From: an uncultured Eubacteriales bacterium
GTDB lineage: Bacteria > Bacillota > Clostridia > Oscillospirales > CAG-272
Assembly: GCA_934481325.1 (NCBI GenBank)
Contig: CAKSPL010000102.1
Location: 1 to 5,428 of the forward strand
DNA length: 5,428 bases
Reading direction: 5' to 3'
Shown: piece after piece, positions 1-4,896 of the stretch
How the letters are laid out: every line of letters starts with the position of its first letter
Numbering within the stretch: the stretch's first letter is position 1
Made by a program: the position numbers and the translations under genes
Notes under the pieces: model-generated
Databases searched by the model: none
The model's input: the letters and a program-made list of their open reading frames with translations, nothing else
Told to the model about the DNA's origin: nothing

Positions 1-33
1 GGGTTTACGGAACGGTGGTATGAAACGGCGAAG

Positions 34-76
34 TAGATTTTGAGTCCAGCACGTCTGCCAATTCCATCACACCGGC
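34..76 (-). tRNA. 5' half of a tRNA-Leu (anticodon CAA); 3' half not recognisable
   Basis: Read on the minus strand from 76 downwards, the sequence gives an acceptor 5' strand GCCGGTG, the linker TG, and a D-arm with the invariant GG. It continues with an anticodon arm CTGGA-CTCAAAA-TCTA whose loop carries anticodon CAA, decoding UUG leucine codons. This matches bacterial tRNA-Leu well. The anticodon stem pairs at four of five positions, with one G-T wobble; the outermost pair would be C-C. From about position 33 to the window edge at 1, the expected long variable arm and the TTCRA-type T-loop are missing, although there is room for both. A strong promoter lies 13 bases upstream, so the 5' part is probably transcribed. 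The gene may be interrupted by an integrated element or an intron, or the contig may be misjoined at its edge. Confidence 0.6.
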
Positions 77-89
77 ACATAACGGAATT

Positions 90-118
90 AGTATATCACA
101 TCGCAGGGCAAAAATCAA
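90..118 (-). promoter_or_regulatory. sigma-A promoter for the minus-strand tRNA-Leu
   Basis: On the minus strand there is a -35 box TTGATT (118-113), a 17-base spacer and a -10 box TATACT (95-90). TGA directly before the -10 box gives an extended -10 element. The -10 box ends 13 bases before the first base of the tRNA at 76, which is normal for a stable RNA gene with a short 5' leader. Confidence 0.65.
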
Positions 119-140
119 GGGGTTTTTCAACTTTATTTTC

Positions 141-167
141 ACTTCTTTTTTCTCCGTTACATACACT
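141..167 (+). promoter_or_regulatory. possible mother-cell sporulation promoter (sigma-E/sigma-K type)
   Basis: CATACACT at 160-167 fits the -10 consensus of the mother-cell sigma factors (CATACANT for sigma-E; CATANNNT-type for sigma-K). An AC at 141-142, 17 bases upstream, fits the short sigma-K -35 element; a good sigma-E -35 (ATA) is not evident. Transcription would start near 174, about 20 bases before the TTG start at 195. No sigma-A promoter is visible on this strand. Supporting context: the operon downstream resembles spore cortex-lytic machinery. The motif is short, so chance occurrence is possible. Confidence 0.4.
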
Positions 168-194
168 GCATTGAGAAAGAAGGGAGGTTTTATT

Positions 195-608
195 TTGGAA
201 CAGCAAACCCAAAAAGGTACCGGATACCTGGTGGTTCAGGTCACAACCGCAAACTCCGCCGTGCCGCTTACCAGTGCAAATGTGGTAATCAGTGCCGACC
301 AACCGGGCGACGGTGACGTAATCTATGAGCTTCGCACCGGGGCGGGCGGGCGCACCGAGCGCGTGTCACTGGAAACAATGCCACGGGCAGACAGCGAATC
401 CCCAAGTGACACCAAACCGTACCTGACCTATCATATTGAAGTCAGTGCGCTGGGTTATGAAAAAGCAATCTTTCAGAATGTGCCGATTTTTGACGGAATC
501 ACCGCATTTCAACAGGCAAATCTGATCCCGATCCCCGAAAACGGCTTTCCCGATCCGTTTACGCAAAACAGCCCGAACATCTATCAGAATGAGGAAAATC
601 AGCTGTAA
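195..608 (+). CDS. small beta-sandwich-like protein, resembling the N-terminal domain of clostridial SleC
   Basis: The protein has 137 residues from the TTG at 195, chosen because AGGGAGG (181-187) sits 7 bases upstream. An upstream in-frame TTG at 171 lacks such a site. There is no signal peptide, membrane segment or cysteine. The sequence begins with GTGYLVVQV, then 'PLTSANVVI', a turn with TGAGGRTERV, a 'KPYLTYHIEVSALGYEKA' strand pair and a 'VPIFDGITAFQQANLIP' ending. This is the pattern of a carboxypeptidase-regulatory-like/transthyretin-like beta-sandwich and, from memory, of the N-terminal region of clostridial spore cortex-lytic enzyme SleC. It is the first gene of a three-gene operon, 9 bases before the SpoIID-like gene, and probably acts with it. 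The function is not established. A structural or inhibitory partner in the spore envelope is inferred from the neighbours. Confidence 0.7.
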   Translation: MEQQTQKGTGYLVVQVTTANSAVPLTSANVVISADQPGDGDVIYELRTGAGGRTERVSLETMPRADSESPSDTKPYLTYHIEVSALGYEKAIFQNVPIFDGITAFQQANLIPIPENGFPDPFTQNSPNIYQNEENQL

Positions 609-617
609 GGAGGAGCT

Positions 618-2024
618 ATGCCAACCACAATACCAATCATTCCGGACACGATTACGGTGCATCTCGGCAGAGCGGACGCAAACGCGCGGAATGTAACCGT
701 TCCGTTTCTTGACTACATTGCCAACGTTGCCTCCTCCGAGATTTATCCGACCTGGCCGGAAAGCGCAATCCGTGCCAATATGCTGGCACAGATGACTTTT
801 GCGCTCAATCGTATATACACCGAATATTACCGCTCCCGCGGATATGATTTTGACATCACAGCCTCCACCGCAATGGATCAATCCTACGTGGAGGGGCGTG
901 ACATATTTGAAAATATCAAGGAGCTGGCGGGTGAGCTTTACGGCACCTATCTGCGCCGTGAGGGGAGCGTGGAGCCGTTGTTTGCCGCATATTGCGACGG
1001 GCGGCAGGTAAACTGTGAGGGGCTTTCACAATGGGACACCGTGGGACTTGCCGAGGACGGGTTGGACGCCTTTGACATCCTTCGTTATTATTACGGTGAC
1101 AACATCGAGCTGGTAACCGATACGCCGATCAGCACCGTCACCGAAACCGTGCCGCGTGCACCGCTTCGCATCGGTTCCGGCGGAGACGATGTGCGCACGG
1201 CGCAGATCCGCCTCAACCGGATTGCCAAAAACTATCCCTCAATCCCCCGCATCGTGGAAACGGACGGGATTTTTTCCACCGATACCGAGGCGGCTGTACG
1301 GGAATTTCAGCGGATTTTCGGGCTGACGCAGGATGGCGTGATCGGGCGGGCGACCTGGTACTATATCCGCCGTATTTACAATGGCGTAAAACGCCTGAAC
1401 GAGCTGGATTCCGAAGGAATTTCCACCGACGAGGTAACCAAGCAATATCCCGGCGTACTGCGGGAGGGAGATACGGGGCTTGGCGTGCGGAATCTCCAAT
1501 ATTTCCTCAATTATCTTTCCGGCTTTTACGATTCCATTCCTCCGCTTGCCGTAGACGGCGTATTCGGTGCCGCTACCCGTGCCGCACTGATTGACGCGCA
1601 GAACACCTTCGGTCTTACGGCGGACGGAATCCTCGGCGAGGTGTCCTGGCGGGCGATTTATGACGCATACCTCGGCATCGTTTCCACCATTCCGCTGGAA
1701 TACACCGAGGGGGTGGTGGTGCCGTTTCCCGGGGTGCCGTTGCGCATCGGCTCCGAATCCGAAAGCGTGCGGCTGTTGCAGGAATATCTGAATTATATTG
1801 CCGCCACCTATGAGTCAATTCCCACCGTTAACGTCACGGGATACTTCGGCGAGCGCACAAGGGATGCGGTGCTTGCGGTTCAGGCATTGTCCGGGCTCCC
1901 GCAGACAGGTATCGTGCTGGCTCCCACCTGGAATGCAATCACCGATCTTTACAGCGATCTTTACAACGGAGCCAATCTCGGCGAGGGGCAATACCCGGGC
2001 TTTGAAGTGGGAGGTAACGTATGA
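618..2024 (+). CDS. SpoIID-like domain protein with three peptidoglycan-binding repeats (SleC-like, no C-terminal lytic domain)
   Basis: The protein has 468 residues. Its ATG follows AGGAGG (608-613) by 4 bases. Residues about 30-166 resemble the SpoIID/LytB fold: 'ASSEIYPTWPESAIRA' (38-53) with Glu41 where SpoIID lytic transglycosylases have their catalytic Glu; 'DITASTAMDQSY' (79-90); and the terminal signature 'GLSQW...G.DAFDILRYYYG' (135-160). The SpoIID ARTYA motif is altered to AQMTFA (57-62), and the zinc-binding pattern is reduced to Cys126 and Cys133, so activity is uncertain. Three PG_binding_1-type repeats follow (about 183-252, 280-350 and 373-448), each with an enlarged 'Y.SIP...DG.FG' loop. 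No signal peptide is seen. SleC of C. difficile and C. perfringens has a related N-terminal region but also a lytic domain, absent here. A spore cortex or coat role is inferred. It overlaps the next gene by 4 bases. Confidence 0.8.
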   Translation: MPTTIPIIPDTITVHLGRADANARNVTVPFLDYIANVASSEIYPTWPESAIRANMLAQMTFALNRIYTEYYRSRGYDFDITASTAMDQSYVEGRDIFENIKELAGELYGTYLRREGSVEPLFAAYCDGRQVNCEGLSQWDTVGLAEDGLDAFDILRYYYGDNIELVTDTPISTVTETVPRAPLRIGSGGDDVRTAQIRLNRIAKNYPSIPRIVETDGIFSTDTEAAVREFQRIFGLTQDGVIGRATWYYIRRIYNGVKRLNELDSEGISTDEVTKQYPGVLREGDTGLGVRNLQYFLNYLSGFYDSIPPLAVDGVFGAATRAALIDAQNTFGLTADGILGEVSWRAIYDAYLGIVSTIPLEYTEGVVVPFPGVPLRIGSESESVRLLQEYLNYIAATYESIPTVNVTGYFGERTRDAVLAVQALSGLPQTGIVLAPTWNAITDLYSDLYNGANLGEGQYPGFEVGGNV

Positions 2025-2551
2025 CAAAACCCAATGAACGGGAGGCAATTTACAATCTGCAACGCTATCTGCGTCAGCTTTCCTATCACGATGAGGCGAT
2101 CCCTGCCCCGCCGCTGGACGGCGTGATGGGCACCGCCACAACCGACTCTCTGAAAGCATTTCAAAGGGAAAAAAAGCTCCCTGTTACCGGCACGGCGGAC
2201 AGTACCACCTGGAAAATGCTGTTTGAGGCGTACCAACAATCCATCTGCGATTATTCCGCACCCGTGGCAGTTTCGCTGTTCCCCCGCTCTTCCCCCGGCT
2301 ATGCGTTAAAGCGCGGAGATAAAACCTTTCCGGTGCAATTCGTACAGTTTGCCCTGCAGGAGCTGGAGCTAATTTACTCCGGGCTTGCAGACGTTACACG
2401 TTCCGACACCTATGACGAGAACACCGAAAATGCGGTAAAGCTCTTTCAGGGGAAAAACAATCTCCCGCAAACCGGAGAGGTAGACAGACTCACCTGGGAC
2501 GAACTGGCGGTTGTTTACAACCGGGAATTCGGCGGAAATTTTGAACAATAG
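2021..2551 (+). CDS. small protein of two peptidoglycan-binding repeats
   Basis: The protein has 176 residues. Its ATG overlaps the previous stop as ATGA, and GGGAGG (2009-2014) lies 6 bases upstream, pointing to translational coupling. It consists almost entirely of two PG_binding_1-type repeats. The first spans about residues 8-70, with 'LQRYLRQLSY', 'PLDGVMGTATTDSLKAFQ' and 'LPVTGTADSTTWKML'. The second spans about 92-168, with 'VQFVQFALQELELIY', 'TYDENTENAVKLFQ' and 'LPQTGEVDRLTWDEL'. The second lacks the usual DG.FG turn. No catalytic domain, signal peptide or membrane segment is present, so on its own it can only be a binding or scaffold protein. It probably extends or partners the three repeats of the preceding protein, giving five repeats in the operon. 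It is the last gene before the terminator at 2619-2651. Confidence 0.75.
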   Translation: MTKPNEREAIYNLQRYLRQLSYHDEAIPAPPLDGVMGTATTDSLKAFQREKKLPVTGTADSTTWKMLFEAYQQSICDYSAPVAVSLFPRSSPGYALKRGDKTFPVQFVQFALQELELIYSGLADVTRSDTYDENTENAVKLFQGKNNLPQTGEVDRLTWDELAVVYNREFGGNFEQ

Positions 2552-2571
2552 CCCGGATTTTTTGACTTTCC

Positions 2572-2589
2572 GATTTTTTTGAAAAAATC
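2572..2589 (+). other. AT-rich inverted repeat downstream of the three-gene operon
   Basis: GATTTTTT (2572-2579) and AAAAAATC (2582-2589) are perfectly complementary. In RNA this gives a stem of about 7 A-U-rich pairs with a 4-base loop. It is weak, lacks a GC stem, and sits between the operon's stop codon and the proper terminator. It may be an accessory 3'-end element or only AT-rich spacer. Confidence 0.35.
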
Positions 2590-2618
2590 AAAAAACTAAG
2601 GAAATCATATGCTAAATC

Positions 2619-2651
2619 GGCGTAACCGTCTGTAATCGGTTGCGCCTTTTT
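2619..2651 (+). terminator. intrinsic terminator of the SpoIID-like operon
   Basis: GGCGTAACCG (2619-2628) pairs with CGGTTGCGCC (2637-2646) as a 10-bp stem with a single G-U wobble. The loop is 8 bases, and TTTTT follows at once (2647-2651). It lies 68 bases after the stop at 2551 and just before the heat-shock promoter region, so it insulates ctsR from upstream transcription. Confidence 0.9.
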
Positions 2652-2654
2652 AAT

Positions 2655-2687
2655 TTTGACTTTATTTGACTTTGACTTTGTCTGACC
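2655..2687 (+). promoter_or_regulatory. two tandem CtsR operators overlapping the -35 box
   Basis: The CtsR site is a direct repeat RGTCAAA-NAN-GGTCAAA, here read on the complementary strand. Site A is TTTGACT (2655-2661), TTA, TTTGACT (2665-2671). Site B is TTTGACT (2671-2677), TTG, TCTGACC (2681-2687). Both have the 3-base spacer of the consensus, with at most one mismatch per heptad. They share base 2671, so their centres are 16 bases apart. Site B contains the -35 hexamer, so a bound repressor would block RNA polymerase. Confidence 0.85.
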
Positions 2688-2700
2688 TTTGGCTTATAAT
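2672..2700 (+). promoter_or_regulatory. sigma-A promoter of the ctsR operon
   Basis: The -35 box is TTGACT (2672-2677), the spacer is 17 bases, and the -10 box is a perfect TATAAT (2695-2700). The predicted start is near 2707, about 40 bases before the ctsR ATG. Such a near-consensus promoter fits an operon held down by a repressor and induced by heat or protein stress. Confidence 0.88.
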
Positions 2701-2710
2701 GATCGCAGAA

Positions 2711-2727
2711 AGTCAGGAAAGGTCAAA
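2711..2727 (+). promoter_or_regulatory. third CtsR operator, downstream of the start site
   Basis: AGTCAGG (2711-2717), AAA and GGTCAAA (2721-2727) match the CtsR heptad pair in the forward orientation. The second heptad is perfect; the first ends in GG instead of AA. It lies just past the predicted start, in the opposite orientation to the two upstream sites. Repressor could therefore be bound on both sides of the -10 box. Confidence 0.75.
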
Positions 2728-2746
2728 GAACCGAAAGGAGGACGCA

Positions 2747-3196
2747 ATGCTGACAGACGAGATTGCAAAAATGATTGAAGCTATGCTGGAGGCCGGCGGC
2801 GGTACGCTGGATTTGCAAAGGAACGAGATGGCGGGTCGGCTTGGCTGTGTGCCGAGTCAGATCAGTTATGTCATCACTTCCCGCTTTACACCGGAGCGCG
2901 GATACCTGATTGAATCCAGGCGGGGCGGCGGCGGACATATCCGCATCATCCGCAAGCAGATGGATCGCAACGAATATCTGATGCACTTTTTCCACGCGAT
3001 AGGCGGGGAGATCGGCGAAGGAGAAGCGAGAGCGTATCTGCAAAACCTTGCGGACAACGGATTTGTCAGCAAGCGGGAAACCGCGATTATCCGCAACGCC
3101 CTTTCGGATTCTGCCCTGCAGGATGTGACCCCTGCGGGACGCGGTGCGGTGCGGGCGCAGATATTCCGACATATTCTGCTCTCCCTGATAGAGTAA
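2747..3196 (+). CDS. ctsR: CtsR, class III heat-shock repressor
   Basis: The protein has 149 residues (B. subtilis CtsR has 154). The ATG at 2747 is preceded by AAAGGAGG (2734-2741). CtsR is a dimeric winged-helix repressor of clp and mcs genes that loses DNA affinity on heating and is inactivated through McsB. The N-terminal half holds the helix-turn-helix ('NEMAGRLGCVPSQISYVI', residues 26-43), the conserved 'RFTPERGYLIESRRGGGGHIRI' region (46-67) and the tetraglycine wing at 60-63. This wing is the temperature-sensing loop in Bacillus, and the adjacent arginines are in the region McsB targets. The C-terminal half (about 71-149) matches the dimerisation domain, with 'SKRETAIIRNAL' and 'RGAVRAQIFRHILLSL'. 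It is first in the operon, 46 bases before mcsA, and is controlled by its own operators. Confidence 0.97.
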   Translation: MLTDEIAKMIEAMLEAGGGTLDLQRNEMAGRLGCVPSQISYVITSRFTPERGYLIESRRGGGGHIRIIRKQMDRNEYLMHFFHAIGGEIGEGEARAYLQNLADNGFVSKRETAIIRNALSDSALQDVTPAGRGAVRAQIFRHILLSLIE

Positions 3197-3242
3197 AATG
3201 AAATAAGATAGGCACATCGTGTGCGTAAAGGAGGTTTTTGTG

Positions 3243-3788
3243 ATGAAATGCGAGAAATGCAAACAAAACGAGGCAACGTTCTTTTATGAGGAGACTGTGA
3301 ACGGCAGAACCCGTTCCTATCACCTTTGCCGCGATTGCGCGGAAAAAATGAAGGAAAACGGCGAGCTGCAGTTTTCCGTGAATATGGATGACGAGATGGG
3401 CTTTCCGCTCTTCCCCAGCTTCCCGAACCTGTTGGGCGAGTTGTTCGGCGTGCCGGAGAGAAGCAACCGGCATCTTACCGGCGGCGGCAAAAAATGCCCC
3501 GGTTGCGGTGCCACTTGGGAGGATCTGGTGCGGAACGGCAAGGTTTCCTGCCCGCAGTGCTATGACACCTTCCGGGAGGAGCTTGCCTCCACCGTGCGTC
3601 AGGTACACGGTAACGTAACCCACACCGGGCGTGCGCCGCGGCGGTTGCGGGTGGTAAACGAAAAGAAAGAAAAGCTGGAACGGTGCCGCCGGGAGCTGAA
3701 GGAAGCCATCCAGGCGGAAAACTTTGAAAGAGCGGCGGAGCTTCGCGATGAAATCAAGACGCTGGAAGAAACGAAGGAGGCGAACTGA
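3243..3788 (+). CDS. mcsA: McsA, zinc-finger activator of the McsB arginine kinase
   Basis: The protein has 181 residues (B. subtilis McsA has about 185). I chose the ATG at 3243, giving MKCEKC; AAAGGAGG (3227-3234) is 8 bases upstream. An in-frame GTG at 3240 is an equally well-spaced alternative. A GTG at 3219 precedes the ribosome site and is unlikely. McsA binds and activates McsB and couples it to CtsR and ClpC. Four CXXC motifs form two zinc sites: Cys3/6 with Cys29/32, and Cys85/88 with Cys103/106. All eight cysteines are intact. The C-terminus (about 141-176) is a UVR-type helical hairpin with 'AENFERAAELRDEIKTLE', the segment known in this family for partner binding. The stop codon lies 1 base before mcsB, and the tail of mcsA contains the mcsB ribosome site. 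Confidence 0.95.
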   Translation: MKCEKCKQNEATFFYEETVNGRTRSYHLCRDCAEKMKENGELQFSVNMDDEMGFPLFPSFPNLLGELFGVPERSNRHLTGGGKKCPGCGATWEDLVRNGKVSCPQCYDTFREELASTVRQVHGNVTHTGRAPRRLRVVNEKKEKLERCRRELKEAIQAENFERAAELRDEIKTLEETKEAN

Positions 3789-3789
3789 T

Positions 3790-4809
3790 ATGCTTTGGTA
3801 TCAGACAAAAGGAAATGAGAGCGACACGGTGCTTTCCTCCCGTGTGCGGTTTGCAAGAAACCTTTCGGGTTATCGCTTTGATGCGCACCTTGCGGACAAG
3901 GACGCGAAAGAATTGATTGAAAAAGTAGGCGCGGCACTGGGTGACGGGTTTGCAAAGGTGAACCTTGACGACCGCTCACCGTTGGCGGCGGAAGCACTGG
4001 TGGAGGAGCATCTGGTCAGCCGTGATTTCACGGCGATGAAAGGACCGCACACGCTTTTCCGCAACGACAACGACAGTGTGTATGTGATGACTCCGGAGGA
4101 GGATCACATCCGTTTGCAGTGCATCCTGCCCGGGCTTGCCCTGGAGGAAGCATACCGGCGCGCCTGTGAATACGACGATATGCTGGATGCGGCATTGCCG
4201 ATTGCTTATGACGAAAAGTTGGGGTATCTGACACACTGCCCCACCAACCTCGGCACCGGGATGCGGGCATCCGTAATGCTTTTCCTGCCGGCACTGAGCG
4301 CGGGCGGATTTATCCCCTCGCTTTCCCATCAGCTTGCCAAGGTGGGGCTGACGATGCGGGGGATTTACGGAGAAGGGTCGGAATCCTATGGCAGTCTTTA
4401 TCAGATTTCCAATCAGATTACGATGGGGCTGACCGAGGAAGAAATCCTTCATAAGCTGACCGAATTTGTGCAAAGCATCATTGACAAGGAACACAAGGAA
4501 AGAAATGCCGTCAAGGGTGAGGCACTGGCAGAACTGACAGACCGCATCTGCCGCGCGGAAGGCACGCTTCGTTATGCCACGCGCATTTCCTCCGCAGAGT
4601 TTTACTCCCTGTATGAAAAGCTGAAGCTCGGTGCGGCAATGGGCATCATCACTACCATCAGCGACGAAACACTCAACGCCCTGCTGATCAGCGTAATGCC
4701 GGCAACACTGACGCTCGCCTCCCCCGATGCGCCGAAAAACGGCACGGAGCGGGACGAAGCGCGTGCCGCATTTATCAAAAAAACACTGGGTATGACAAAA
4801 CCCGAATAA
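3790..4809 (+). CDS. mcsB: McsB, protein arginine kinase
   Basis: The protein has 339 residues (B. subtilis 363). The ATG at 3790 follows AAGGAGG (3774-3780); the longer reading frame upstream lies inside mcsA and encodes a basic stretch unlike the family. McsB transfers phosphate from ATP to arginine side chains and thereby marks proteins for ClpCP. Visible phosphagen-kinase features are 'SSRVRFARNL' (16-25), 'PEEDHIRLQC' (102-111) with the catalytic glutamates Glu103/104, 'HCPTNLGTGMRAS' (149-161) with the active-site Cys150, and 'RGIYGEGSE...QISNQITMG' (190-213). Near the C-terminus, 'RDEARA' (321-326) is the RDXXRA motif of the allosteric phosphoarginine site. All key residues are present, so it should be active and phosphoarginine-responsive. 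It follows mcsA by one base, consistent with translational coupling. Confidence 0.97.
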   Translation: MLWYQTKGNESDTVLSSRVRFARNLSGYRFDAHLADKDAKELIEKVGAALGDGFAKVNLDDRSPLAAEALVEEHLVSRDFTAMKGPHTLFRNDNDSVYVMTPEEDHIRLQCILPGLALEEAYRRACEYDDMLDAALPIAYDEKLGYLTHCPTNLGTGMRASVMLFLPALSAGGFIPSLSHQLAKVGLTMRGIYGEGSESYGSLYQISNQITMGLTEEEILHKLTEFVQSIIDKEHKERNAVKGEALAELTDRICRAEGTLRYATRISSAEFYSLYEKLKLGAAMGIITTISDETLNALLISVMPATLTLASPDAPKNGTERDEARAAFIKKTLGMTKPE

Positions 4810-4814
4810 ACACC

Positions 4815-4843
4815 CCCTCGTGCGGGGCAAACTCCGCACGGGG
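4815..4843 (+). other. GC-rich hairpin in the mcsB-clpC gap, not a canonical terminator
   Basis: CGTGCGG (4819-4825) pairs with CCGCACG (4834-4840). After a bulged T, CCC (4815-4817) pairs with GGG (4841-4843), closing an 8-base loop. It begins 6 bases after the mcsB stop. No T-run follows, so full intrinsic termination is not expected. It may stabilise the upstream mRNA 3' end, mark a processing site or reduce read-through into clpC. Confidence 0.55.
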
Positions 4844-4865
4844 ACTGCTACCCTTACGAAAGGAA

Positions 4866-4891
4866 ACCGCCTCACCGGCGGTCACAGGTGA
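4866..4891 (+). promoter_or_regulatory. clpC leader hairpin whose loop can pair with the clpC ribosome binding site
   Basis: ACCGCC (4866-4871) and GGCGGT (4877-4882) form a perfect 6-bp stem. Its 5-base loop TCACC (4872-4876) is exactly complementary to GGTGA (4887-4891), most of the clpC ribosome site AGGTGA (4886-4891), which sits 5 bases before the ATG. The loop could therefore mask that site, as a pseudoknot or as an alternative simple stem. Whether this fold exists is inference. Confidence 0.35.
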
Positions 4892-4896
4892 CAAAT

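Noticed and set aside
1..43. Possible C-terminal ends of + strand genes entering from the left (frame 1 stops at 34-36; frame 2 stops at 41-43)
   Set aside because: Only 11-13 codons are visible and two frames are open, so neither can be preferred. The region also abuts the tRNA on the other strand.
366..881. A 171-codon minus-strand open frame opposite the first two operon genes
   Set aside because: It spans the junction of two well-supported + strand genes, has no ribosome site that I can see, and shows no recognisable motif.
1164..1962. Tandem DNA repeats encoding the three peptidoglycan-binding units
   Set aside because: The similarity is at the protein level; the nucleotide sequences of the units are too diverged to call a DNA repeat or a recent duplication.
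3212..3224. Small hairpin GCACA-TCG-TGTGC before the mcsA ribosome site
   Set aside because: The 5-bp stem with a 3-base loop does not include the ribosome site and is short enough to be chance.
4815..4843. Intrinsic terminator between mcsB and clpC
   Set aside because: No T-run follows the stem, and clpC has no visible promoter of its own in the gap, so a full terminator is unlikely.
3976..4875. A 299-codon open frame on the minus strand, opposite mcsB
   Set aside because: It mirrors mcsB, whose product is a clear family match on the + strand. Its translation is Cys/His/Arg-rich with no recognisable domain, typical of an antisense shadow in GC-rich codons.
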